46,240 bases of DNA, from the NCBI RefSeq assembly GCF_001039355.2, contig NW_019776149.1, positions 1 to 46,240 of the forward strand. Direction: 5' to 3'. The stretch is from Lingula anatina (taxonomy: Eukaryota; Brachiopoda; Lingulata; Lingulida; Lingulidae). Under the pieces are notes generated by a model. It saw nothing but the letters and a program-made list of their open reading frames with translations, made no database searches and was not told the origin of the DNA. The position numbers were made by a program, and so were the translations under genes. This document shows positions 22,481-35,682 of this stretch, one piece after another (position 1 is the first letter of the stretch; each line of letters opens with the position of its first letter).

Positions 22481-25400
22481 ATTCCTTTTCCTTCTTTTTT
22501 TCTTTCTTCCGTCCGTTCCTTATTCTTATTCTTTACTAATTTTTTCGAGAGGGTGGGGAGTTGGGGTCAAAAGCCAATTATCTGCCTCTCCAAGCAGAAA
22601 TACGTGCAGCGCGCGTCAGCTAAATCCAGAAAAAACGCAAAGATACCGTGTAAATCTATTCAGTTGACACCCTTAAGTAATTTAGTCATGGATTCTGTCA
22701 TGAAATCTGTTTCAAAATTAACCAGGGACCTGGTAATTGGTTTCTCTGATTCTCCACCTGCCGGCAGTACAATTAGTCTCAGTGAAGATTTCATAGCGGG
22801 GTAATCCTCGTGGTTTTAATATGAGGCAGGTGTGGTCACACTGAAAATTAGCAGTTAAGTATACATCGTTATAAATCTATATATACATGTATATACATAA
22901 ATACATAAATGCATGACTAATTACAGTCAATGTTATAGAATTAAATCCACTTATTCGACCTTCTGTGGTAGCGCTCATGTGCAATGATCTTGCAGATCAT
23001 GCAGATTGTTCCGTCTCCTCTCGCTTTGTTCCATCTCAAAGGTGTTTGCTGTATCAGTGACCAGCTCAAGTAGTCGTCACGACCCTCTGTAAGAGTCAAT
23101 CGAAACACCGTCAAGATTTGAGTGGCAACTTTTTATATGGAAAGAACTCCTTTTCGCTTGAATATTGATAATATTGTTAATTAAGAAGGTATATTCTGTT
23201 GACGTTAAATACGATATTAAGTATTAATGGAACACTACAGGAAGCGGTGATCATTTACTTTATTATACATTTGTTGATTATTTTTATAAAGTATGTGACA
23301 AAACCTATGCGGCAGTATAACGGTTTCTAATTCTTTGTGTATTGAGATTAACTAAATTAGAAAAGTAATTCTTTTGCGGATTAATGCTATGCTTTATACC
23401 ATTTAGATTTATTTCGAATGTTATTTAGATTTATTTCAATATGTATACACAATTGTATTAATTCAATATATCCACAAATATACAAATCCAATATATACAC
23501 AAATGAAGAAATTCAATAATCACCCAAATTATGTTATGTTACTCAAGCAGTGCTCAAATATACTAAATAGCGTATGTTGTCTTGTTGCATTTTATATGAT
23601 TTGTATTCTATTTACCGTTTATTGTTTTTACACTGTATGAAATATCCCTACGCAGCACACCCCTACTCAGAAGTTCACGAAAATCGATTACCCGAATCAA
23701 ACATCGAATGTCTCTTTGTTTCTTTGCAGAGACATTATTGGGAAAGCCAATCGAATATCAATATTGCGGATGAAGGTTTAGCGAGTTCTCCCGCGCATGC
23801 GCATATTGGCGAGCTGGTGACACTTAAGCATTTGGCATAATTTCGTCGCCAGTAACCGTGCTCTACATGGACCTGTCTGTGGATCAGGTGTTGTGAAACA
23901 GGGAAACAGGTAAAAATAGTTAAAACATGTGAACGCTGAAAGGATGTCACTTATGCTAATGGAACACTGACTGGGAATTTTGTGACAATGAAAATGTTGT
24001 GTATTTACAGTGTGGGTCAGCAAGGACATTTAGGGGACAACATACAAGACTGATGTAAGAAACGTTTCACCGAATATCGACGTGATTTAATTTTGGAGTC
24101 CTGTAAGTTTGATTGTGGCTGATAAACTGTCGATTCTTTCCTGAAACTGACCGCCAGTGATAAACCTTAAGGAACGGCTGTACTTATCTGGCTCATAAAA
24201 ACAAGATGTTTTTGACGATGTTATAAGACACAGTACGGTGTTTATGTAACCGACGGCGGACTCTCGCAGACTGCAACTGTGAACAGGAAATTTATCCAGG
24301 GATATTGAAAGGAAAGTTGTATTTTCAAAAGAGGAAACTGGATACATGTTCACATGATATATAAGTTAGTGATTAATTAGTTGATCACATCAAACAGACA
24401 AATTTCGAAGCTGCGCTTGGAGTTATACAATTAAGCAAGGCCTTATACAGCTCATCAATATCTTCTTACAAAACCTGTAGAAAGAGGGCGGAAGAGACGA
24501 CGGGATAATTGGAAAGGTGAAATAAAGTAAGTGTTACCACTTTATTTTATATATATTTTTTTCATCAGTTTTTGGGGTAGAGGATGTTGCAAATCGGTAA
24601 AACAATATGACAGTCATACTCAAATGGATATGAACAGGAAAGTGAAAAGTTATGAAATAAAACCAATGAACGAGATCCGCGCTAAACTGAAGTCTTGGTT
24701 TGGGTGCATACACGTTATATTTAGTGTCTCTGCTTCGCTCTACCTTGGCTTGAAGTGCTGTTTAGACAGAGACATGTTTAGACCGAATAACGGGTTAACT
24801 TGCGTCATCAAGCGATGACGATCCAAATGCAGCCAGACCCTCAGAGAGACAAAAGTCAAGTTAAACAATCTTCTTACACTCAAATATCAGGTTTTGTCCG
24901 TGTTGAAGCCAATTTATTAATAGCAGATGTTATTTAGGCACTAGAAGATTTCTTCATAACTGGATAATTTTGTACACACATATGTCAAAACGCGTAGGCT
25001 ATATTTACAAGCTGCTGGTACCTGCTGGTTCTTGTCTTCTCACGGACATTGGCGTGATGCCAAGAACCCATTAACTCAGTTAGCTTCTGGGTGACATTAA
25101 GACTTCATAAGCTTAATCCACGCGAAGGTAGAAAGAAAGCGCGCATGCATGAGATCAGACGAGATTTGATCTCTAGATCTCAAGACATAGTCAGATATCT
25201 GACCAAATGGCACATATGTCTCCTCATTAACCCAAGTGAAAGGATAAGTAAAGGACAAACACAAATATAGTGTTCGAAATTTGGCCGGTAGCTGCCGCTT
25301 TTATTGAAAGGTCCCTCTAGTAAAGAATGGTGTTAATTATTATATAGCATTAGATAATGTTAAATTAGTTCAAATTACGTAATACGCCAAACTTCCATTT

Positions 25401-28290
25401 AAACATATTTTCAACTTAAAAGGGAAGATTTATATCATTTTTAAATTGAAAATTTGATTGACAACAAGTTCCAATCGACTCGTGCTCCATGCGGTCAATG
25501 ATCTCCAAAAATAAGCTTATTGTCCATATTCTTTCAAACAAATTAATTTTTTAGAAGTAAATTATCCCTCTGGTTGCTCATCTAGTTTTGATAATATAGC
25601 CATTATTTAAAGGTCCACTTGTGTTTCAAGGAAGAAAGCCCCACCACATTTGCTTACATAAGGCCTATACAGACATCAACCTAGTAGCCAAACATGCAAA
25701 ATCATTTTACAAAAACATTTTATTTGTAGCACTTGACAAATCCTGTAAAAAAAACATCTTCATATTTGCCACCTTCGTTGTTAAAAACTTATTCGGTGCC
25801 GAATGTCGGTACAAAAAGTGAGTTACCCGATCTTTTTGCCAATCGCTGCTTAGACCAAACACAAACATCGTTTTTTTATGCAAGATATCATAACCGCACG
25901 TCCTTTTCAAAGTTATCTTTCCCTTCCTTCAGCATTCTTTAACATACCAACAGTGGCCTCCACGACACTGACGAATAATGCAGAATACATTGCCCCAGAA
26001 GAGATACAATACACTGTTATTAGATAGTAAAATAAGCAAATAAATATACAGGGCGAAGTTACTGATATGTTTTTAAACACGCTTTTTAGGACATATCTCT
26101 TTTCTTTTTTCCTCTAGAAATAAAGGTGGATTTTGGAAAAATTGAGCAAGTTGGTTTTAATTATATTTTTATGCTTGAGTGTTTTAAGTTTGAAGTCTTA
26201 GTTCTTCTAAATCTATTAGTGATAAATCAACTTCTGTTTTTAGACAATTGCTCCTCCTGTAAACATGTGTACAAAATTAGTTTGCGCATTTGCGAAGGAA
26301 AAAAAAAACATGCAAGTTCGTTTTTACTATTTTATTTTATTTTATTTTATTTTATTTTATTATTTTTTGCTTGACTGTTTGAAGTTTGAAATCTCATTTC
26401 TAAATCCATTACAGATGCTCCTCCTGTAAACATGCTTACGAACTTACTTCAACCTGGAAAATGGTTTTGACTTTAAGACCAAACTTGCCGCTTACTTCGA
26501 CCCGAAATAAACCTATAAATCAATAAAAAATGAACTATTGCACCTGTTACATGTCTATAGTCTAATATAACAAGGAAGGCATACAGCTTACATAAAACAT
26601 AATAAAACAAAGGACATAAAACAAAAACTTTGGTCTTAGACTGAAATAGACTGAATGATTGGTCTTAAAGTTAAGACGTTTTGGTGAAAGCCCCCCCCCC
26701 TGTAACATTAGTGAACGCTTTAAAAAACCTTGGCATCAATCCCTTGAACATGAGATTGCATGCGACACCTATTCACACAACCTAAAAATAAAAAGAAATG
26801 CCGTGATTCAAAGCAAATTGAACAACAGGTGAACTTTTAAACCCTAGAAACCCTAACGAGATAGTGAAGCTTCGCGCCGATGTGATAAACGTTTGTTATG
26901 GAACCTGTCTTGTCTCGTCTGTCTTCTTAAACACGTCAAGTGATTTGAAGGAACACCCTGAAGTACAANGGGGTGAGGCTCGGCAGGGACTTGTGAAGTG
27001 ACAGTGCCTTAGTAGTTATGCAAACAATTACCAGCCATGTAATCATCCCTGAGATTTCAGTACAGGGTCACAGTACACAGAATAACAGTGAATTTAAGCA
27101 GATGCATGTTTGTGAATATCTGGTAAAAATCAATCTGTGGCCCTAGTAAAAATTCAATCTGTTGACCTGGAAGGGGATAAAGGTTCAATTCCCCTTGTAA
27201 AATAGAATATTATCCGGTTCGACCTCATGATGACAGGCTTTAAATGATTTTAACTCGTCCCGCAACTTGTCACACAAGCGTTTACAGTATTCACTAGAGA
27301 ACAAAAAGTTACAGTAATTACTTCGCAACGCTCAGTGCGTGCCAAAGTGTAGTCTCTCAAACTTCTTTGAAGTTTTATTACTCCCTTCCAATCGGACAGA
27401 GGCAATAATTCAAACAATTTAGCCCTTATGAAGGGATACGTAATTACTACTTGGACCTTCTCTTCAACAAAGCCTTATCGAGTTCTCAATAAACTAGTGC
27501 CTCACAAAGATCGATGGCGTTTCATGCTAGCCATTTGATCTGTGTGTCAGAACCGTCCAATGAATTGCACCAAACAAGAATGGTTTAGTTTCTATGGATG
27601 ATTGTTTTCGGAAATCCATTATTTCGTGAGGACACATGCCCCTCCCTTCCCACCCCGAGATAATATTTTTGGTGTCAGTTATGGTGACAAACGGGATAAA
27701 CCCCATTGAATGAATGTTCTTTTATAAATGCCTTTGCTATAAAAGAGATAAACAAGTTTTCTAAAAACATTAGTGAGATGAGACTATCATCTTTTAATGC
27801 TTGGGCTAGCTTTTGTTCGGGCTACATGTAGCTTATGCACAATATATTGGACGACGTTCGCTCCTCTTGCTACTTAGAGCTTCCTAAGTAAAATACTCTT
27901 TTAACTAGCCTGGTTACAACACACGTGATTCGTTATTTTAAAACTCTACTAAAAACTTTTCTTTCATTTGGTTTTGGTCGAATGCACCATTCTTAATGGC
28001 CTCATTCGAAAACATCCAAAATTTTCTCAACTGATTTGAGTAAGGTATGCCTTGGTGTTCATGAGAAATAGACGAAGTTGCAATGAAAATTCATTTTTTG
28101 CTATATATCCATTTAAATCGGTAATATCCGCTATAAAATTATTTGTGAAACACACAATGGCAGGCTAGGGCTTAGTAGATGTTTAAAATATATATAATAA
28201 TTTACCCAGGAACATTTTCTTTTCATCACTATAGCTCCTAAAAGTTTACCGTCAATTTTATTAAAATAGTCCGACTATTACATGTACGTA
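22481..28290. other. non-coding stretch with small duplications
   Basis: No gene is supported. Contents include degenerate AT-rich tandem repeats near 23400-23510, a local duplication at 26165-26445, a (TTTTA)n tract, a C-run near 26691 and an ambiguous base at 26969. Confidence 0.4.
26165..26445. repeat. diverged tandem duplication split by (TTTTA)n
   Basis: Copy A (about 26165-26279) and copy B (about 26358-26445) share TTTAAGTTTGAAGTCT/GTTTGAAGTTTGAAATCT and GCTCCTCCTGTAAACATG blocks in the same order. Copy B lacks roughly 25 bp in the middle. A (TTTTA)n microsatellite at 26331-26362 lies between them. Confidence 0.75.
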
Positions 28291-28460
28291 CTATACTAAC
28301 TATACTATACTATGCTATGCTATGCTATGCTATGCTTAGACACTACACTACACTACACTACACTCTACTACACTACACTACACTACACTACACTCTACTA
28401 CACTACACTACACTACACTACGCTATGCAATGCCATACCATTCTATACTATTCTATACCA
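28291..28460. repeat. (ACACT/ATGCT)n pentanucleotide satellite with higher-order unit
   Basis: Blocks of CTATA, CTATG and CACTA pentamers. Within the CACTA part a variant CACTCTACTA recurs at 28361 and 28391, so a 30-bp higher-order unit is superimposed on the 5-bp one. Confidence 0.92.
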
Positions 28461-29690
28461 TTTCCGTCATACTGCATGGATATATATCTAGCACAGAAAA
28501 ATGCACAACATAGTGAGGATGAGTTCTGGTAAACAAGGAAATTTTTGTGTGTGTTCAGGGTAACTTTTGTTCTCTTGTCTTGACAGGTAAGAATACACGG
28601 TGCAGTGCATTGATCATGGAGTTGTCCACACATACAGATATCCCAGTATCCAGTATACACGGGCGCACTTATGTGCACAAGTTGTGGTACATAAAGATTT
28701 AAAAGCACACATACACACACTAATATTCATATTGAACGCTTCTTCCCCATTTGCGATTTCTGAGCACTATAGGGACGCGAATTTATTTGATACCGGTATG
28801 TTGTTTTGTACAGTACCACCCGAAATCGATATTCCACCATTATTTGAATATGCGATAAATGTTATATAAATCATGACATGATTTCATTTAATTTTCTCTT
28901 CCTAACCGAAATATGTACGATCGATAAAACATTAATTGAAAAAAAATCGATGCATCCGAACGAACAAAGAAGGGAAAACACAACGAAACATTAGGATAGA
29001 AAAATATGTTTGATTACCCATGATCGTGACCACTTGCTTAACCAGTCGTAAAAATATGCGCAAACGCCCACACACGTGTTTGCATGAATTAACTAATAAA
29101 AATAAATTCCAACTGCAACTGTGACAAAATTTAAAGACCCATCTGTCACCGCGTCACGCATCAAGCGATGGAATTAACTGGACCTTCAAAGTGAGTTATG
29201 GTTGCATGCAAGCTGTCCATGGACCAATCATAATTTTTTTGCAATTAATTTCACATTTTCAAGTTTAAAGGTTTAATTGTCACATTTAATGCATAAAGAT
29301 ATGTTATACACAGAAAAAGTGCAATAATGTTGAAAAGGATCCTTTGTGGATTTTGAAACGAGTACAGTTACGATTAGTCATTAGAAAAACACATCCAAGC
29401 TGTTACTGAGTGGTATGGTGACAAGTTTTAACAAGTTAAAAATAGCCCAATATGAATATGTCTAAACGTTTTGTTTTAAATTGGTGAGCTAAATGTCATT
29501 TCAATTTAAAAGACAGATGGGACATTCAAGAAGCACGTGGCTGCAGACAAAATCGAGGGAAGTGATCGGAACGTTTATCCTTAAAGAATGAGGGAGTGAG
29601 AGAGTTTCGAATGCGGACGTTAAAACGGCAAACCGTTGAGAGGCAGATAACAGTGTCTACTACAGTATTTATTTTTACATCTACAGGTGT

Positions 29691-29693
<3 letters not shown>

Positions 29694-29758
<65 letters not shown>

Positions 29759-29759
29759 A
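29694..29759. repeat. (TC)n(AC)n compound microsatellite
   Basis: About twenty TC units followed directly by about thirteen AC units. Confidence 0.95.
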
Positions 29760-30520
29760 ATTCACACCATGGGTATGCATTATTTTAAAAATTTAAATGG
29801 CAGGTTTAGTGGTTGATTCTCTACAGAGGAGTAAGAGGAGAGCAGACTAAAATAAAACCTGTGAAAGTATTGGAAAATTCCACTAAATGTACAAACTAAT
29901 TGTACGACAGTGGAGGTACATGGAGGGGATAGGTGATTGCGCAAGCACACACCCCAAAAGATAACTTATTGTTTAATATATACCTGTTTACAAATTTCGC
30001 ACCATTTATCTTGCGTATTTTAGTGCAAAATTGATTTTCGATATCCATTAAAGCCCATATGGTGTCTGAATATACTCCATGGGCCTGTTTGGGATATCAT
30101 TGCATGAGATGGACACGCATGATCTCACAACATTGATTTGCGATTATTATAGCACTAATTGGAATGAGGCCAATATGCCCAGTGCACACTATTGATGTGA
30201 TACCGACAGCTCCGCTGTATTGGTTCCCCAGTTTGACACTAATCAATGTCAACTGACCTCCGAATAACAGGTGGCCCTTTTATAGTCATTAAAATGCCTG
30301 TCTTATTCGCCATAGGTAAGGTTTCCGTACCCCTGTACTTGTAAGTAGGCCTACCTAAATTGATGTCGATGACCTTTAAGTGCTGATGTTGCATCTAGAA
30401 TTATCAAGATTCCATTGCCATGGATAGCATCTTATAATGCAGAGCCATTCACACACCTAGACAGACCCCATCTTTAAATTCACATTTTAGCATAGACAGA
30501 GCATACACTAGATTGCCCAT

Positions 30521-30587
30521 ATGACGTCACAACACGACTGAATCCCGTATGCTGCTCGCTTCCTAAAAATGCGTCTTGTGACGTCAT
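30521..30587. promoter_or_regulatory. inverted pair of CRE (TGACGTCA) sites
   Basis: ATGACGTCACAACACG at 30521-30536 and its near-perfect inverse at 30572-30587 (15 of 16 bases pair) each contain the full palindromic CRE octamer recognised by CREB/ATF bZIP factors. The arms are 35 bp apart. The symmetry may reflect a small transposon remnant rather than an enhancer, and no promoter is visible beside it. Confidence 0.4.
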
Positions 30588-33500
30588 TTGTAGGTGATAT
30601 CCGCTTTAAGTCAGATCTTGGTGTGAACAAAGCCTAAATGTGAGGCAGGAATATAAAGTCAGCTTTTCGGTGTCTGCAAAAGAGTATAAAGCAATAAAAT
30701 ACATAACAATAGTTGGCGACATACAATCACGACTCTCTTGTTATAGGGGTATTATAAACGTAACTAATGCGCTTTTCGAACTATTGTACCGCCATATGAA
30801 CAATTTAATTCTCACTGTGCGTATCTGACATAGATTTATAGCTGCGCTTGTGAGGAATGCTAAAGAAATATTAAGCAATAAAAACTGAAATAGGCAGTTT
30901 AACAATGGCGAGTCTGGCATTGCAAATTGAATTTTCCATACGGTTCAAACATATGTATCAAAACATATCAGTCATTTCGTTATTTAACTTATGTCGCGTT
31001 TCTAAAATATAAAAGATACGGAGCAATGTAACAAAAATAAAATGAAATAATTTAAAAAATGACATCTACAGGTATAGCTATAAGTAGTTTTTACACTGGG
31101 GAATCATGGGCTAGAAACGTCAGAGTTGCCCAACCCCTTCAAAACAGACTGAAATTGAACTACCTGCAAAACAGCAACCGACACAATACATTTAACACAA
31201 TTTAAAACGTCTCCCTAAGTACCTTTTTTATGTGAACGTGGCCACACAAAGTTTGAATTGCGTCACAGTCGATTTCAGACTGTCGTTCCGGCCGTTACCC
31301 GCCTGATTAATGATCGTACGTGATCCGCAGTTGTGGCTTCATTCTGTTAACCTAGGCCTATACCCACCGCTGTGCCATAATAAGAGGAATAGTTTGAAAT
31401 TCCTGACTCTTGAACCCTGGTTATTTAATCAAAGGATGCATTATCTCTACGTTTACAGCGTTCAATTTTTCCAGAATATCATTTAACGTTGAGCAGGCAA
31501 TTTTAGGCGGGAACAAATCCATTGACGCAAGCAGTGTTGATTTTTTAAATAAAGATATTCAGACAGACGGAAAGACAGACAGACAGATAGATAGATGAAG
31601 AATCTCCATCGATTCATTCAGAAACTTAAAGGATCCAGTCAAGAAAAAGTGAACAGTGCACTTTATTTAATTTTGAATCACGGCAGAGTGATGGATGGAA
31701 AAAATTTAGCCTCCCCCCCCCACCCCCACCCCCCACCCCCTTCTTCCCTTTCTCCCCTGTTTACAAAACTCAGCAGCCGCTGCTGTTATTTACGAAAGCG
31801 CACACTGATTAACGAGAACGTTGAACTAAATCTCGGGAGTTTAGAAGATTATTACAGACAACAGAATTAAAGTGCAAAAAGACCGGTGGTGTTGACAGGT
31901 CGACTTGAGTATCAGCCTTCGAGTCAATAACCACGGAGCACTTAATGAGAGTTTACAACCGGGAGTCCGATAAATTACATCGTTAAAATATTAGAAATCC
32001 TTCGCTGTCTCTCCAAAGCACGTCGTATTGTTGCGCCGACACCACTTCGACTGACAAAAGGCATTCAATTGGCCATGCCCTACGTTAATACGAAAAACGC
32101 CTGTGCTTCCGAGAGAATCGAACCCAGGTAAAGTACGTGCTTATAAAGCAAGGTGATTTGATTAGCATGGCGCACAGAGACAGGGAAATACCAGGAGAAT
32201 TTTATCAGTTGTACAGCTCTGTTACATCTTGCATTTAGTTTTGCGTTGGGTGTCACACATCTGTAAAGGGAAGAAAGTTTACAACCTACTCAAAACAACG
32301 ATCCAGCTTTCTAGACCTTCATTGCACGGGGTCAATGAACATACCTGACCTGCAAGGTAAGATTATCGGGCAATTTTACGGCATAAACGCTTGTCCATGT
32401 CAAGAGTACGTTTGATTTAAAAAAGGATTAACTTACTGCGTAAGACGATCGGATTATTTTGAAATGTTTCTGAAAATTAATTGTGCCGAGTGAGGGTCTC
32501 TCTGCGGGGAGCGAGGGCAGTGCTACAAATGCACACCATTGTGGTATACGTTGCATATCTCAGGTTTAATAAGCTGGTTAAAAACAAGGGACGCGTTTCA
32601 GGCTCGTTTTCATTTTAGTTAAGACGTAAACTGAACATTCTTTCTGACTGCAGGGTGCGCTAGTAGTCTGTTACAAAAATATTGAGAAGCCAATGGTGTA
32701 ATTTTGTACAGTATCTTAGTGGACCCCCCCCCCCCAGCCCCCCCCCCAAATACCAGTGGATACTGAACACACCTTGAGACACATTACTCAGGAAGAAGAG
32801 GCATGCAGGAATATGTGAGGCCTCAGTTTTATGGTCTGATTGTATTACCAGTGCATGTATATGTAATTTAACAAAAATTAAGAAAGTGAACAATGGCGCA
32901 ACTATCTCCAGTAGGAAGAGACTGTGGACAGTCAAAACGTCGACACTCTTATATGGTAAAGGTTGCTAAAGAAAGAGAAATAATCAAACCCCATTTCCTG
33001 TTATTTGCTTGATTATTACAATGATTAGATTTAAAGACTGGAAAAACAAAACGGTGCGGTCTAGACAACAGTCAAACAAATAGTGTCGGAACCCCCAAAT
33101 GAAATTAGTTCGTCTTATTAATTTGAAACTCGCGCAGAAGATCTGCATGAAACCGCTGAGAAGAAGAGTTGTAGGATTTTGTTTGCCAAGTAATTGCGAC
33201 GAGGATTTATTGAGGCTCTGAATGATCAAACCCACTTGCCAGAATCGTACAAGCATTATTCCCTATAATAGATAAAAGAGATAAATAAGGAATGATACAG
33301 GTGGAAAAAAATAAAGAAATCCCAGACATAACCACATGAAACCAATCGTTACCCTGTGGATTTGTGTACTCTAGAAGACTGTCATTTGTTTTATTTCATC
33401 TAAGTTATAATCATTATTATTGTTATCATTTCGACCTTGTGTATTTAATGGTCGGGGATGACAAGTAAACTATCCTAGGATCCTGTAATGTAACCATGTA

Positions 33501-34285
33501 GCCATTTGTAAAATTACCCATGTACCGGTACATGTGTAGCAAGGCTTAAACGATGAGAAGCACATCTTATCAGTGCATTGGTGTTGGTGTTGAAAGCTTA
33601 AGCAAACTCTTCCCACCCCCCAACCTCAACCCCCCCCCCCACCCCCCACCTCGTTCCACATCACTATTCATTTAAAGTTGCAACTGTAGAGATAAAAAGT
33701 CTTAACGACAAACATTTCCGTGACCAAAGAATGTTCACAACTTGATGATGGATGTCGGAAAAGCGCATGTGAGAAAAGAACCATAAATAATGCTGATTGT
33801 CGCGTTTGATATTTAATGCAACTTCGGCTATATACCCATTGTTCAGGGTGAATTGATATATCGTTGTATCTATCCTGGAACAATGGGCCTACTGTCGCTA
33901 TCTTTCTCACTCAGGAAATCAGACAGGAGATATTCAAGGTCATTTTCACTTTATCGCCATATGTGTAGTTTTTATTCCTTTTATTTCACCAAATTAGATG
34001 GATTTGATGTGTACCTGGTAGAGATCGGTTGAGCGTTTATTCTGCCGGTGTGACTTGTGAAGTAACACTGGCCAAAGATCGAGGAAGTTGGTGCTAGGTA
34101 TTGTGTGATGAAAGTAACGTTAGATATATTTTCCGTGGGGTCTAATCCGACTAGATGTTTGAATGCAATGTGGGCATGTACACGCATGTGTTCGTGTATG
34201 GATACGTGCTTAAGTATGTGCAGTAAGAGTATGTGATTGTGTCTGTGTTGTGCATGCCTGTGTGTTTGTGTAAGTGCGTATGCGA

Positions 34286-34346
34286 CTGTGTGTGTGTGTG
34301 TGTGTGTGCGTGTGTGTGTGCGTGTGTGTGTGCGTGTGTGTGTGTT
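34286..34346. repeat. (GT)n microsatellite with GC interruptions
   Basis: Purine-pyrimidine alternation with regular TGTGTGTGCG interruptions. Confidence 0.93.
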
Positions 34347-35508
34347 GCGTGTTTAATAAAAAAGGAAAGATATATATTTCGTGGAGAAGGCTCACATGGA
34401 TAGCAAAAGAAGAAAATGAATAGCAATGACTCCTCCTGTGTAATATATCCCACTTTTAATTGATATTCGGTAACAAGCCGGCCCTTGTGTGCCTATAGAA
34501 GAGGGACGCTACATGTACGAACATCTTCGATCAATAACGATCTTTTAGTAAATGTCTGTATACTGCAATACGTATTTATAATTTTACTATAGATAACAAC
34601 AGGATGTGCAATCTCAAAAACTGTTAAGACCCTCCCTCCCCACCTTCCTTTGTAGAACCATCCCGCATTCTTCACCTTTGTTTTCCACGGAAAACAGAAG
34701 TCCGAATGGTAACATTACATTGCAACACGCAACTTAACCATTAGGAATATTAACAAGTCTGTTACACGATATCACCTTTGACTTATCATCTTTCGCGGCA
34801 CACCACCTTGAAAAAAGTTAAAACTCTACAGCGACTCACACGCGTATTTTTTTTTTTTTTTTTTTTTTTGTGTACATGTATTTTGTGGTGATGGCACGTA
34901 TATTCCTTGATACCAGTATTACCAAATCGTCAAACATGCATTTTGATTGCTTAACATATGTCGAGGTTTATCTTTGCTCCATATTACAGATCATATTCCG
35001 TTGTAAACCTTTGTTGAAATGTGCCTACTCCCAGTACGACTAGTTTTTTTGTTGGTTCTCAAGTTTCTTTTATGATGACACTGCGTTTCATAAATTTAGC
35101 GCACGCAAACTTAACCAGCATGCGCGACGTCTCATCTTGCGTTATAATTCCTCGGCGAAAAGTCATTAGCTATTATTTCCTGACCGTTGTCAAAACTTAT
35201 GTTGTAGGAAACTGCAATTAGGACCATATAGAATTGCATATTTTGTTTGTTACGCATTGTTAAAAAGGCGGGAAAATAATTTTTCATTTTGAGCAGCTTC
35301 TTTTAAAGTCAGGTCAAATATTTTGCCTAATGATTCGACTGAATTCACAGGTTGCGTTTGGGAAAGAAGTCGTTAGAAAATGCGAGTCGATCACGCGCTT
35401 TCGTTTAAGTGATGATCCGAATTTCGAGGACATACTGGTAGGTCCATATACCGAGTGAATAACTTTACACAATAGACCCTAATTAATAGGTGAAAATGTT
35501 CTTTTGCA

Positions 35509-35682
35509 GGGGCCGTAGCAATAGTCCGAAGGTTCAATAGTCCGAAGGTTCATTGGTCCGAATGTTCACTACAGAACCTTCGGACCAATGAACCCTTGAT
35601 TAAAAAACCGATGAAAATGTTACCGTTTTTTGGACCAATGAACCTTCGGACCAATGAACCTTCGGACTATCGAGACGCCCCC
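35509..35682. mobile_element. hAT-like MITE with 8-bp target-site duplication
   Basis: A 174-bp element flanked by identical CTTTTGCA octamers (35501-35508 and 35683-35690). Its ends are inverted: GGGGCCGTAGCAATAGTCCG at left, GGGGGCGTCTCGATAGTCCG as the complement of the right end. The arms contain tandem copies of GTCCGAAGGTTCATTG, so the element is largely a pair of facing tandem repeats around a ~50-bp centre. An 8-bp duplication is characteristic of hAT-type (also P-type) transposition. The ends do not begin with the common hAT CAG, so the superfamily is provisional. There is no ORF. Confidence 0.88.

Larger units (their letters stand above)
28461..35508. other. non-coding stretch with simple repeats
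   Basis: No gene is supported. It includes compound TC/AC and GT microsatellites, C-rich tracts (31711-31740, 32724-32747, 33614-33650), a T23 run at 34847-34869, a 16-bp palindrome CATGTACCGGTACATG at 33519-33534 and the CRE inverted pair at 30521-30587. Confidence 0.4.

Noticed and set aside
22334-22804. 156-codon plus-strand open frame
   Set aside because: Its first third is produced by the TTTC microsatellite and the rest has no motif, splice context or similarity that I recognise.
27166-27200. AAGGGGATAAAGGTTCAATTCCCCTT stem-loop resembling a T-arm
   Set aside because: A hairpin exists, but the loop is too long and no other tRNA arms flank it.
32095-32175. tRNA-like sequence on the minus strand with GGGTTCGATTC
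   Set aside because: The B-box-like GGTTCGATTC is present, but the T-stem and anticodon stem do not pair and there is no sound acceptor stem. At most a decayed tRNA-derived SINE fragment.
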